This document shows, piece by piece, positions 1 to 8,126 of a stretch of 61,681 nucleotides of DNA (the stretch's first letter is position 1; every line of letters starts with the position of its first letter). Origin of the DNA: Bacillota bacterium (GTDB lineage Bacteria > Sysuimicrobiota > Sysuimicrobiia > Sysuimicrobiales > Segetimicrobiaceae). The translations under genes were made by a program, and so were the position numbers. The notes beneath the pieces were generated by a model. It was not told where the DNA came from. It was given only the letters and a program-made list of their open reading frames with translations, and ran no database searches. The stretch lies in NCBI GenBank assembly GCA_021324295.1, contig JAJPJJ010000017.1, positions 1 through 61,681 on the forward strand, written 5' to 3'.

Positions 1-1251
1 CCCCGCGGACGTCCGTGCCGCGCCGGCCCGCCGCCGACCGCCCGGCCGCGCCGGGCGCCACTCGGGATCCAAAGGCTCGTCGATGCGCGGGGCCGGCGCG
101 CTGCGCGCGGGAGCGAGGATGACGTCGACTTCCGAGAAGATCCGGGCCAGCTCATCTTGCAGCATGCGCCGGACCCGCATCGCGTTGAGATAGTCCACCG
201 CCGGGATCTCGCGGCCGGCCCGCAACCCGAGCGCCTGCCTGCGGTCGACGAGCTGTGCCAGCCGCGGGCTGGCGATCAGGTCCTGGAAGGCGGCCGAGCC
301 CTCGGCCCGGATGATGATCCGCGCGACCGCGTCGATGGGCAGCGGCGGGAGCACCGCTCGCCTCAGCCTGATGCCGAGGCTCCGGAACGCCGCGAGCGCG
401 TCGCGCATCGCGGCTCGGGCCGATGCGTCCACGCCACGCTCGAAATCCTCGGCCGCGTACCCGACCCGCAGCGTGGACGGCCGGCGCGCCCGCCGCCGGC
501 TGAAGCGGAAGGCCCGGCCCGCGGATGTCGGATCGCGCGGGTCGGGTCCGGCGATCGCTTCGAGGACGAGACCACAGTCTTCCGCGCTGCGGCACATCGG
601 TCCGAGCTTGTCCATCGTCCAGGAGAGCGCCATCGCCCCGTAGCGGCTCACGAGCCCGTAGGTCGGCCGCAGCCCCGTGATGCCGCAGTACGCGGCCGGC
701 GCGAGGATCGAGCCGGAAGTCTCGGACCCGATCCCAAACGGCACGAGCCCGGCTGCGACTGCGATCCCGGTGCCGCTCGACGAGCCGCCGGACCAGTGGA
801 GCGGATTCCAGGGATTCCTCCCGGGCCCCTGGAGCGATGCCGAGGGATACCGGTATCCGCCGCCGCCGGCCAGCTCCACCATCGCGAGCTTGGCCACGAG
901 CACCGCGCCGGCCCCGCGCAGCCGCTCGACGACGGACGCGTCGTAGTCGAGGACCTGGCGGGCGTACGGCGGCGCGCCCCAGGTCGTGATGCTGCCCCTG
1001 GCCGCGAGCAGGTCCTTGGCCCCGTACGGGATGCCGGTAAGGGGGCCGGCGCGCCGGCCCCGCAGCAGGCGGTCCGCCTCCCGCGCCTCGCGGAGGGCGC
1101 TCCGGCGCAGTGTGCTGGCCACCGCGTTGTAGCGGCGACCCAGCGACTCGAGGCGGTCGAGGGCGAGCGTCGCGAGCTCCACCGACGAGAACCGCTTGCG
1201 CCGGAGGCCCGCGCCCAGCTCACTCAGCGTCGCAAAGAGCAGCTCGTCCAC
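1..1251 (-). CDS. Amidase signature family hydrolase, cut by window edge
   Basis: Amidase-signature enzyme that would hydrolyse an amide with a Ser-cisSer-Lys triad. The frame opens with GTG at 1251 (VDELLFATLSELG) and stays open to base 1, giving 417 residues without a stop, so the C-terminal part lies outside the window. The Lys of the triad is in GIPYGAKDLL, the Gly/Ser-rich loop reads HWSGGSSSGTGIAVAAGL, and GIGSETSGSI carries the nucleophilic Ser region. The gene starts only 3 bases after the stop of the small upstream ORF and closes a leftward operon with an acyl-CoA synthetase and an FAD oxidase. The substrate is unknown; GatA is unlikely because no GatB or GatC is nearby. Confidence 0.88.
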   Translation of the reverse strand, partial: MDELLFATLSELGAGLRRKRFSSVELATLALDRLESLGRRYNAVASTLRRSALREAREADRLLRGRRAGPLTGIPYGAKDLLAARGSITTWGAPPYARQVLDYDASVVERLRGAGAVLVAKLAMVELAGGGGYRYPSASLQGPGRNPWNPLHWSGGSSSGTGIAVAAGLVPFGIGSETSGSILAPAAYCGITGLRPTYGLVSRYGAMALSWTMDKLGPMCRSAEDCGLVLEAIAGPDPRDPTSAGRAFRFSRRRARRPSTLRVGYAAEDFERGVDASARAAMRDALAAFRSLGIRLRRAVLPPLPIDAVARIIIRAEGSAAFQDLIASPRLAQLVDRRQALGLRAGREIPAVDYLNAMRVRRMLQDELARIFSEVDVILAPARSAPAPRIDEPLDPEWRPARPGGRRRAGAARTSAG

Positions 1252-1254
1252 GGG

Positions 1255-1476
1255 CTACGCCTTGAAGACGAACGAAGGCTCGGAAGCGTTGGAGAGGCCC
1301 ACGTTCCGGATCGCGGCGCCGGAGCGGCGCTGGAACCTCAGGATGCCGCGCAGCTCGGCGGCGATCCGCGGCCGCGCGGCGCGACGGCGCTTGGCCGCGC
1401 CGCGCCCGCTCTGCGGGGGCCGCCGGCGCCGTGCCCGGCGCGGCGGGTGCGTCGTGGCCGTAGGGCGTCGCGCCAT
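1255..1476 (-). CDS. Small hypothetical protein between acyl-CoA synthetase and amidase
   Basis: This 73-residue ORF fills the gap between two clear genes, starting 7 bases after the synthetase stop and ending 3 bases before the amidase GTG. The N-terminal half is Arg/Pro-rich; the C-terminal half (FQRRSGAAIRNVGLSNASEP) has more normal composition. I do not recognise a family. The tight packing supports a real gene, but in such GC-rich DNA a short open frame can arise by chance. It could be a small accessory protein of the amidase. Confidence 0.4.
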   Translation of the reverse strand: MARRPTATTHPPRRARRRRPPQSGRGAAKRRRAARPRIAAELRGILRFQRRSGAAIRNVGLSNASEPSFVFKA

Positions 1477-1483
1477 GCGAGGG

Positions 1484-3394
1484 TCAGGTGCCGGCTTGGA
1501 TCTCGGCCTGGATCCGCCGCCAGGCCTCCCGTGCTTCCTCGATCGATCCCTCGTCCTCGATCGTCGAGACGTCCCCGGGCTCGCGGCCCAGGACGATCGC
1601 CTTGAGGACGCGCCGCATGATCTTGCCGCTACGGGTCTTGGGCACCATGCGGACGAAGTTGAGCTCCGCGATCACCGCCACCGGCCCCAGCTCTCGCCGG
1701 GCGGTCTCGATCACCTCCCGCCTGAGCGCCTCCGAGGGCTCGTGGCCGACCTTCAGCACGACGAACGCGGCGATCGTCTCGCCCCGCACGGGATCCGGAC
1801 GGCCGGTCGCCGCGGCCTCCGCCACCGCGGGGTGCTTCAGGAGGGCGGTCTCCACCTCGATCGTGCCGATCCGGTGCGCGGCGATCTTGATGATCTCGTC
1901 CGCGCGGCCCGCGAACCAGACATAGCCGTCCTCGTCGACGTGCGCCGAGTCGCCGGTATAGTAGACGCCCGGGATGCGCTCCCAGTAGTCGCGGGCGTAG
2001 CGCTCGGGCTCACCCCACAGCGTCTGGATCAGCCCGGGGAACGGGCGCGTGAGGACCATGACGCCCTTCTCCCCGGGCCCGCAGCGCTCGCCGTCCGGCG
2101 TGACCACGGCCGCCTCGATGCCCGGGAGGGCGATGCCGGCCGACCCCGGCTTGATCGGCAGCATCATCAGGCCGTACGGGTTGCCGAAGACCGGGCCTGC
2201 GGTCTCCGTCTGCCACATGTGATCGATCACCGGGATCTCGTCGCGGAACACCTGCTTCTGGAGCCACTCCCACGCCGGCGCGTTCAGCACCTCGCCGGCG
2301 CAGAACACCCGCTCGAGCGAGGAGAGATCGAACGCCCGGGCCGGCCCCTCGCCGTAGCGCATCAGCAACCGCACCGCGGTGGGCGACGTGAAGATGCCGG
2401 TGACCCCGAACTCCTCGACGAGCTGCCACACCGTCTCCGGTCCGGGGTGGTCGAGCGCGCCCTCGTAGGCGATCGTGGTGCAGCCGGCGAGCAGCGGGGC
2501 GTAGACGATGTAGCTGTGCCCGACGACCCAGCCGATGTCGGACGTGGACCACCAGACGTCGGCCGGCCGCATGCCGAACAGCCAGCGCGCCATGCTGTGG
2601 ATGAACACCTGGTAGCCGCCGTGCACGTGGACCGCGAGCTTCGGCTTCGCGGTGGTGCCCGACGTCGCGAGGATGTAGGCCGGCTCGTTTGCTTCCATCG
2701 GTACCCAGGCGCCACTCTGCCCCGCGGCGCGGGCCAGGAAGGCGGGCCACGCGATGTCCCGGCCGGGCCGCAGCGGCGCGCCCTCCCCGCCCCGGGAGAG
2801 GACCACGACGTGCTCGACGGTCCCTCCCGCGGCCTCGAGCGCGGCATCCACGATCCCCCACAGCGGCACGTCGCGGCCCTTGCGGAAGGTGGCGTCGGCC
2901 GTGAACACGAGCCGGGAGCCGCTCGCGTGGATCCGGTCCGCCAGCGCCCCGGCGCCGAACCCGGCGTAGACGACGGAGTGGATCGCGCCGATGCGCACCG
3001 CGGCCAGCATCAGGACGATCGCCTCGGGGCACGTCGGCATGTAGATCGTGACGCGGTCGCCCTTCCGGATCCCCATCCCGCGTAGCGCCGCGGCGGCGCG
3101 CTCGACCTCGCGCCGGAGCTGCGCGTACGAGTACAGCCGGCGCTCCCCGCGCTCGCTGGCGTAGACGAGGGCCGTGGTGCCGCCGCGGCCCTGGGCCACG
3201 TGCTGGTCGAGGCAGTTGACGGCGAGGTTGGTCTGGCCGCCGAGGTACCAGCGGAACGTCGGAAACGTCCATTCGAAGACCCGCTCCCACTTGCGGAACC
3301 ACGGGAGTTGCTCGGCGGCGCGGGCCCAGAAGCCCGCGGGATCGTCCCGCGCCCGGCGGACCCACCGCCTGACGATGGGATTGATGAGCTCCAT
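1484..3394 (-). CDS. AMP-forming acetyl/acyl-CoA synthetase
   Basis: Activates a short carboxylic acid to its CoA thioester through an acyl-adenylate. At 636 residues it has the length of AcsA/PrpE-type ligases. An ACAS_N-like start (FRWYLGGQTNLAVNCLDQHV) precedes the phosphate-binding loop TSGTTAKPK near residue 235, followed by the WWSTSDIGWVVGHSY segment, the YYTGDSAHVDEDGY hinge and GRADEIIKIAAHRIG. The C-terminal KTRSGKIMRR near residue 590 contains the Lys that is acetylated in this family. ATG is preceded by a purine-rich stretch. It sits between the FAD oxidase and the amidase, so it probably captures the acid they release. Acetate versus propionate or longer acids cannot be told from sequence alone. 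Confidence 0.9.
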   Translation of the reverse strand: MELINPIVRRWVRRARDDPAGFWARAAEQLPWFRKWERVFEWTFPTFRWYLGGQTNLAVNCLDQHVAQGRGGTTALVYASERGERRLYSYAQLRREVERAAAALRGMGIRKGDRVTIYMPTCPEAIVLMLAAVRIGAIHSVVYAGFGAGALADRIHASGSRLVFTADATFRKGRDVPLWGIVDAALEAAGGTVEHVVVLSRGGEGAPLRPGRDIAWPAFLARAAGQSGAWVPMEANEPAYILATSGTTAKPKLAVHVHGGYQVFIHSMARWLFGMRPADVWWSTSDIGWVVGHSYIVYAPLLAGCTTIAYEGALDHPGPETVWQLVEEFGVTGIFTSPTAVRLLMRYGEGPARAFDLSSLERVFCAGEVLNAPAWEWLQKQVFRDEIPVIDHMWQTETAGPVFGNPYGLMMLPIKPGSAGIALPGIEAAVVTPDGERCGPGEKGVMVLTRPFPGLIQTLWGEPERYARDYWERIPGVYYTGDSAHVDEDGYVWFAGRADEIIKIAAHRIGTIEVETALLKHPAVAEAAATGRPDPVRGETIAAFVVLKVGHEPSEALRREVIETARRELGPVAVIAELNFVRMVPKTRSGKIMRRVLKAIVLGREPGDVSTIEDEGSIEEAREAWRRIQAEIQAGT

Positions 3395-3437
3395 CGGGTC
3401 CCCCTTCCCCTTCGTGCGCGTCGGCCGCGCGAATCGC

Positions 3438-4619
3438 TCAGAGGATCGCGTCTTCGGGATTGGGCCGGCCCTCCGCGAACCGGGAGGGCCGCAGCGCGTC
3501 GATCGCGAGCGAGCGAGCCCTGCCCTCGAGCACGATCTCGGCCAGGAGCTGGCCGAGCGCGGGAGCGTGCATCACGCCGTGGCCGGACGAGCCGGTGATC
3601 AGGTACAGGCCCTCCACGCCGGGCGCCGGCCCCAGGAGCGCGTGCGTATCGGGAGACATCTCGTAGAGGCCGGCCCAGCAGCGTTCGACGTCGACCGTGG
3701 CCTCGGCCAGGATTGGGAACCGGTCGTACGCCCGGGGCAGCAGCGCGTCGAGCCACGGTCGGTAGAACGTGGTGTCGAACGGATCCGCGGGATCCCTGCC
3801 CGGGGTGTCCACGTGCCAGAGCAGCAGCACGCGCCCGTCGCGCACCCGCAGGTGGAGCCCGTCCCACAGGCAGATCGTGAGCGGCGCGTCCTCGGGTATG
3901 CCGGAGAACGGGTGGGTGATGGCGGTCTGCCGGCGGACCGGCCGCACCGGGATCTCCAGGCCCGCGCGCGCGCCCACCAACCCGGCCCAGGGGCCGGCGG
4001 CGTTGACCACGCGCCGGGTGGCGACCACGTCGCGCTCGGTGCGTACGCCCGCGACGCGGCGCTCCAGCCCCCGCCCCTCCACGAGGCAGTCCGCCCACCC
4101 GGCGCCGTACGCGAAGCGCACGCCCAGGCGCTCCGCCGCCTCGCGGTAGCCGCGGAGGATCTCCAGCGGACGGATGAACCCGTCGATCGGGCAGAAGGTG
4201 CCTCCCACGAGGTCGTCGGCGCGCACCCACGGGACGAGCCGGCGGATCTCGCCGGCGTCCACCTCGCGCACCTCGCGCACCCCGGCGGCCCGCTGGATCG
4301 CCATGGCGCGGCGCAACGGCGCGAGCTCGGCCTCCGCGCGCGCCATGAAGAGGTAGCCGCACGGCCGGTAGCCGGCGTCGACGCCGGTCTCCTCGCGGAA
4401 CCGCAGCAGCTTCTCGCGCGAGAGCAGCGACAGCCGGACGTGCGTCTCGCTGCCAAACTGGACGCGGAAGCCGCCCGTCGCCGCCCCGGTGCTCCCGAGG
4501 CCCGGCTCGCCGTATCGCTCGACGACGAGGACGTTCCGGCAGCCGCCCCGGGCGAGGTGATAGGCGGCGCTCGCGCCCATCACGCCTGCCCCGATGACGA
4601 CGACGTCTGCGGTCTCCGT
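3438..4619 (-). CDS. FAD-dependent amine/glycine oxidase (DAO family), unusual start
   Basis: DAO-family flavoenzyme, related to sarcosine oxidase beta subunits and glycine oxidase, expected to oxidise a secondary amine or amino acid. The FAD-binding Rossmann motif VVVIGAGVMGASAAYHL is visible only if translation begins upstream of the GTG at 4583, and the frame back to a stop near 4685 contains no ATG, GTG or TTG. An AAGGAG Shine-Dalgarno (4629-4634) lies 9 bases before an ACG at 4619, which I use here. C-terminal motifs include CWAGLYEMSPD and ITGSSGHGVMHAPALG. Alternatively a one-base frameshift joins it to the ATG at 4686, which overlaps the DinB stop. The function call is firm; the start is not. 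Confidence 0.82.
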   Translation of the reverse strand, partial: TETADVVVIGAGVMGASAAYHLARGGCRNVLVVERYGEPGLGSTGAATGGFRVQFGSETHVRLSLLSREKLLRFREETGVDAGYRPCGYLFMARAEAELAPLRRAMAIQRAAGVREVREVDAGEIRRLVPWVRADDLVGGTFCPIDGFIRPLEILRGYREAAERLGVRFAYGAGWADCLVEGRGLERRVAGVRTERDVVATRRVVNAAGPWAGLVGARAGLEIPVRPVRRQTAITHPFSGIPEDAPLTICLWDGLHLRVRDGRVLLLWHVDTPGRDPADPFDTTFYRPWLDALLPRAYDRFPILAEATVDVERCWAGLYEMSPDTHALLGPAPGVEGLYLITGSSGHGVMHAPALGQLLAEIVLEGRARSLAIDALRPSRFAEGRPNPEDAIL

Positions 4620-4623
4620 GGGG

Positions 4624-4686
4624 CTACGCTCCTTCGGTGGGGACGGTCCGCGGTGGAGCCGCCTCCGCCCCGATGCGTCCGCTCAT
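4624..4686 (-). CDS. Possible 20-residue leader or displaced N-terminus of the FAD oxidase
   Basis: An ATG at 4686 overlaps the TGA of the DinB gene (ATGA) and opens a 20-codon frame (MSGRIGAEAAPPRTVPTEGA) ending in TAG four bases before the putative ACG start of the oxidase. Its Shine-Dalgarno-like end (GAAGGAG) serves the downstream gene. It is either a translationally coupled leader peptide or the true N-terminus of the oxidase separated by a one-base sequence difference. Nothing indicates an independent function. Confidence 0.3.
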   Translation of the reverse strand: MSGRIGAEAAPPRTVPTEGA

Positions 4687-5141
4687 CGCGGCAGGGGCTT
4701 GCCGAGCAGGGCGCGCAGCGTGGCGATCTTGCCGATGTGGTACCCGCGGTGGAAACACGAGTAGACGAGCATCTCGCCGACGCTCTTGTAGGCCGGAAAG
4801 TCGAGCGGCGCGGCGAGGTCCGCCGCGCGCGCGACGCTCAGCAGGCCGCGCTGGGCGCCCTCGAAGACGCTCCACACCTCGCCGAGAGGCGGGTAGTCCT
4901 GCTGCCCGCCGGTGCCGGGCTTGAAGAGGTCGGCGTAGTGGGGCGGCGCCGGGGGAGACCCGCCGCCACGCTGCACGTAGTTCGAATCGACGTAGGCGAG
5001 GTGTCCGACCTGCCAGACGACCGGGGCGAGGCGGCCGGCAAGCACCTGCCGCGCGTCGTCCTCGGTCAGCCCGTCGATCGCGCGCCTGAGGCGGTCGTGC
5101 GTGACGGTGAGTTGCTGGGCGATCGTTGCCGCAGCATCCAT
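4683..5141 (-). CDS. DinB-family metal-binding four-helix protein
   Basis: The 152-residue product fits the DinB/YfiT superfamily of four-helix-bundle metalloproteins, which includes thiol-dependent S-transferases and dehydrochlorinases. The three expected His ligands are visible: one in VWQVGHLAYVDSNY and two in CFHRGYHIGKIATLR (HxxxH). I start at MDAAATIAQQL because GGAG lies 10 bases upstream; the longer frame begins inside the 80-bp repeats. It is the first gene of the leftward operon leading to the FAD oxidase, synthetase and amidase. Its substrate is not predictable. Confidence 0.82.
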   Translation of the reverse strand: MDAAATIAQQLTVTHDRLRRAIDGLTEDDARQVLAGRLAPVVWQVGHLAYVDSNYVQRGGGSPPAPPHYADLFKPGTGGQQDYPPLGEVWSVFEGAQRGLLSVARAADLAAPLDFPAYKSVGEMLVYSCFHRGYHIGKIATLRALLGKPLPR

Positions 5142-5154
5142 GCGGTGCACGCTC

Positions 5155-5340
5155 CTTTCAAAGGCCCGGGCCCCCAGCGCACGGGGGCAGGCTGCGTCCA
5201 TGCCCAAGCCGTGTGTCCACGTGGCGACGTCTGAGTTTCAAAGGCCCGGGCCCCCATCGGGCCGAGGCGGGCTACCTTAGCTCCCAGGCCGTTTGCCGCC
5301 GTCGCGGTGCCCGTGTTACGGGCCCGGGCGCCCATGGGGG
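5155..5340. repeat. Three degenerate ~80-bp tandem repeats with GGCCCGGG core
   Basis: The block GGCCCGGGCCCCCA recurs at 5163 and 5243, and as GGCCCGGGCGCCCA at 5321, giving spacings of 80 and 78 bp. Units 1 and 2 also share TTTCAAA just before the core and a later GCCGT.TG segment, so whole units are diverged copies. They lie between the divergent DinB and serine-hydrolase genes and fill most of that intergenic space, which holds no convincing gene. Confidence 0.75.
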
Positions 5341-5362
5341 TATTCGTTGGACACCCCCATGG
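5332..5362. other. 10-bp perfect hairpin in the intergenic repeat
   Basis: CCATGGGGGT (5332-5341) is followed by an 11-base loop and its exact complement ACCCCCATGG (5353-5362). It overlaps the third 80-bp repeat, about 157 bases ahead of the serine-hydrolase ATG. There is no U-run, so it is not a classical intrinsic terminator; an RNA structure in the 5' leader or a protein site are alternatives. Confidence 0.6.
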
Positions 5363-5518
5363 TGTTCGCCGGGAAGGGGAAGGTCCCTGCGCCCGCGGCC
5401 CGATGCCGAGACGGGATGCTCCAGCCTCACCGCGAAGTAGCCACCCCGGGGCGGCGACACGTCCCTTCGGACCGCGGGCCTCAGAGCCGCGTGTGTCCTC
5501 GGAGGAGGTCAGCTGCAG

Positions 5519-6295
5519 ATGAAACCGCATCTTGTGGACGCGATCCGCCGGATCGCCGACGGCCTGGACGGTCGGCTGGGGTGCCTGGTCTGCGACGCCG
5601 GCGGGGCCGTGTGGGCTGCGCATCGTGCCGACGAGCGGTTCGCGGCGGCGAGCGTGATCAAGGTGCCGATCCTGGCCGCGCTCGCCGCCGAGATCGACGC
5701 CGGGATGCGCCGGTGGGATCAGGTGGTGCCGCTCGACCCGTGCGACGACGCGGCCGGCAGCGGCGTCATCCAGTACCTCTCCCCGCACGCCTACACGCTG
5801 CGCGACCTGGCCACGCTGATGATCATCGTCAGCGACAACCGGGCGACCAACCTCATCATCGACCTGCTGGGCATCGAGCGCATCAACGCCTACATCGCCC
5901 GCGCCGGATGGCGCGACACGGTCCTCGGCCGGCGGATGTACGACTTCGCGGCCCGCGCGCAGGGCCGTGAGAACCTCTCGACGCCGCGCGATCTCGCGGA
6001 TCTCTTCGTCCGGCTGTTGCAGGGACGGCTCGCCTCGCCCGCGACCTCGGAGATCGTGCTGGGGATCCTGCGGGCGCAGCAGTTCCGCGACAAGCTCCCG
6101 GCGTGGTTGCCGCCGGACGCCGCGGCGGCGCACAAGACCGGGGAGCTCCCCGGCGTGCAGAACGACTGCGGGATCCTGTTCTTGCCCTCCGGCCCGGTGG
6201 TGGTGGCGGTGCTCACGAGCGACCTCACGCGGGCCGCGCGGGGCCGGCTCGCGGTGCAGGAGATCGGCCGCGCGATCGTGGAGGCCGCGGCGTAG
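5519..6295 (+). CDS. Serine hydrolase with class A beta-lactamase fold
   Basis: A 258-residue penicillin-interacting fold protein. The catalytic SxxK is SVIK at 45-48, the SDN motif is at 105-107 and KTG at 206-208. The omega-loop region reads GRENLSTPRD near 150-158, with Glu-Asn adjacent rather than in the spacing of classical class A enzymes. No signal peptide or membrane segment is visible, unlike secreted resistance enzymes, so the protein may act in the cytoplasm or on another ester or amide. ATG is preceded by GGAGGAGGT at good spacing. It ends 4 bases from the convergent PLP enzyme. Calling it a resistance gene would be premature. Confidence 0.88.
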   Translation: MKPHLVDAIRRIADGLDGRLGCLVCDAGGAVWAAHRADERFAAASVIKVPILAALAAEIDAGMRRWDQVVPLDPCDDAAGSGVIQYLSPHAYTLRDLATLMIIVSDNRATNLIIDLLGIERINAYIARAGWRDTVLGRRMYDFAARAQGRENLSTPRDLADLFVRLLQGRLASPATSEIVLGILRAQQFRDKLPAWLPPDAAAAHKTGELPGVQNDCGILFLPSGPVVVAVLTSDLTRAARGRLAVQEIGRAIVEAAA

Positions 6296-6299
6296 CCGT

Positions 6300-7409
6300 C
6301 TACTGGACCTGCGCGCGCGCGGCCACCGCCCACGTCTCCTCCACGCGACCGCGCCGCACGCAGACGAGCTGCCGCGCCAGGTTGACGGTCGGGCAGACGT
6401 GCGTCGGGATGATCTCGACGAGGTCGCCTACCCGCAGGTGCCGCGCGTCCGCGGTCAGGCGCACGCGCCCGTGCTCCTCCCAGAGGCGATCGATCTGGCA
6501 GTCGGGGTAGCCGCGGATGACGCCGTGGCTGTCGCCCGCGCTGCTGAACGGGCCCTTCTCCGCCGTCAGCGCCTTGCTGCCGGCGTCGAGCACCGCGACG
6601 TCCGGCGACGGGCGGCTGATCACCCGTGCGAGGACGACGAGCGCGCACTCGTCCGGTGTCGCGACCCCCCAGCGCACCTGCGTGGCGTCGTTGAACACGT
6701 ACGTGCCCGGCCGGATCTCGGTGACGCCCGGCACGCGCCCCGCCGCCCGGCCGGTCGGGGTCGAGCCCACGCTCACCTCGTCGACCGGGATGCCGGCCTT
6801 CCGCAGCCGCTCGGCCTCGCGCACCATGATCTCGCCTTCCTCCCGGCCGGCCGCCTCCGGATCGGGCCGGTACCCTCGGTACGTGAAGATGCCCGCGATC
6901 CGCAGCCCGCGCAGGCGCGCGACCCGCCGGGCGAGCGCCAGCAGCGGCTCGCCGGGCGCGACACCGCAGCGCCCCAGTCCGGTGTCGACCTCGAGGACGA
7001 CGTCGAGCGTGGCTCCGGCCCGGGCCGCGGCCTCCGCGAGCGGCTCGGCCACCTCCGGGCTGTCCACGCCGACGCGGACGGAGACGTCGCGGGCGAGCGA
7101 GAGGAGGCGCGGCAGCTTCGGCCCGCCGACGACCTCGTACGCCAGGAAGACGTCCCGCACCCCGGCGCGTGCCATCACCTCGGCTTCGCCGATCTTCGCC
7201 AGCGTGAGCCCGACTGCCCCCGCGGCGATCTGCCGGCGCGCGATCTCCACGCACTTGTGGGTCTTCGCGTGCGGCCGCAGCTTGACGCCCGCCTCCCGCG
7301 CGAAGGCGGCCCACCGCGCGATGTTGGCCTCCAGGCGGTCGAGGTCGACGACGAGCGCCGGCGTGTCCAGGGTCTCCAGCTCGGCCAGGGGCGCTGCCAC
7401 CGCAGACAT
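6300..7409 (-). CDS. D-threonine aldolase / D-serine dehydratase-like PLP enzyme
   Basis: Fold-type III (alanine-racemase-like) PLP enzyme of 369 residues that probably cleaves or dehydrates a D-hydroxy amino acid. LDTPALVVDLDRLEANI and the PLP lysine motif RPHAKTHK are typical of the DSD1/low-specificity D-threonine aldolase family. The C-terminal metal-binding pair is seen as DSHG and the later PTHVCPT, matching the His/Cys zinc site of D-serine dehydratases. ATG at 7409 has GGGAGGAGG just upstream. It lies 20 bases after the nitroreductase stop and is probably co-transcribed with it. Confidence 0.88.
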   Translation of the reverse strand: MSAVAAPLAELETLDTPALVVDLDRLEANIARWAAFAREAGVKLRPHAKTHKCVEIARRQIAAGAVGLTLAKIGEAEVMARAGVRDVFLAYEVVGGPKLPRLLSLARDVSVRVGVDSPEVAEPLAEAAARAGATLDVVLEVDTGLGRCGVAPGEPLLALARRVARLRGLRIAGIFTYRGYRPDPEAAGREEGEIMVREAERLRKAGIPVDEVSVGSTPTGRAAGRVPGVTEIRPGTYVFNDATQVRWGVATPDECALVVLARVISRPSPDVAVLDAGSKALTAEKGPFSSAGDSHGVIRGYPDCQIDRLWEEHGRVRLTADARHLRVGDLVEIIPTHVCPTVNLARQLVCVRRGRVEETWAVAARAQVQ

Positions 7410-7429
7410 CGAGCCTCCTCCCTCGTGGC

Positions 7430-8017
7430 TCACGGCCGGTCGAGCCACACGGTCTTCTCCGTGGCCGGGGTGCGCCGCCGCTGGGGGACCTCGGCCGGGT
7501 AGCCGACGTAGAGCACGCCGACGATGCGCCGGGTCTCCGGCAGGCCCAACAGCGCCCTGAGCGCAGGGGCATCGCGCATCGCGCCCGTGCGGAAGTACGT
7601 GCCCACGCCGTGCGCCCACGCGCCGAGCATGAAGGCATAGGCCGCGCCGAACGTCGCCCAGGCGTCCTCCTCGCGCGTCTCCGGGTCGTCGGATACGTGC
7701 GACGTGACGACGATGATCGCGGGGGTCGCGACCGTCTCCTGGTAGACCCTCTCGAGCGCTGCCGCTACGCCGGGCGCGTGCGGGTCCGGGAGCTGGCTCC
7801 GCCGCCACTCGCGGCGGATCTCGGCGAACCGGTGCTTGGACTCGCCGTCGAGCACGAAGAACTGCCACGGCTCGGTGAGGCGGTGGTTGGGCACCCAGAC
7901 CGCCGCGTCCAGGAGCTGCTGGATCAACGGGCGCGGCACCGGATCCGGCTTCATCCTGGGGATGCTCCGGCGGCTCCGGATGACGTCGAGCACGCGCCCG
8001 TTGGCCCGCTCCTCCAT
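7430..8017 (-). CDS. Nitroreductase-family FMN oxidoreductase
   Basis: NAD(P)H-dependent FMN enzyme of the nitroreductase superfamily, 195 residues. The FMN-binding N-terminus VIRSRRSIPRMK, the PNHRLTEPWQFFVLDG segment and the C-terminal GVLYVGYPAEVP (NfsB/YdjA-like) are diagnostic. GGAGGAGGATCG precedes the ATG at 8017. Whether it reduces nitro compounds, quinones or another acceptor is open. It heads a two-gene transcription unit with the PLP enzyme. Confidence 0.88.
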   Translation of the reverse strand: MEERANGRVLDVIRSRRSIPRMKPDPVPRPLIQQLLDAAVWVPNHRLTEPWQFFVLDGESKHRFAEIRREWRRSQLPDPHAPGVAAALERVYQETVATPAIIVVTSHVSDDPETREEDAWATFGAAYAFMLGAWAHGVGTYFRTGAMRDAPALRALLGLPETRRIVGVLYVGYPAEVPQRRRTPATEKTVWLDRP

Positions 8018-8126
8018 GATCGATCCTCCTCCGCAGCGTCGTCCGCGCCGTCCCGCGGTCACGCCGGCGCCCGGATGATCTTCGACCCGGGACGCCGCGC
8101 GGCCTGTCTGTCGTGAGGAGGAGGGG

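Noticed and set aside
3174-5234. 686-codon plus-strand frame opposite the FAD oxidase and DinB genes
   Set aside because: Antisense shadow with Arg/Pro/His-rich composition and no recognisable domain.
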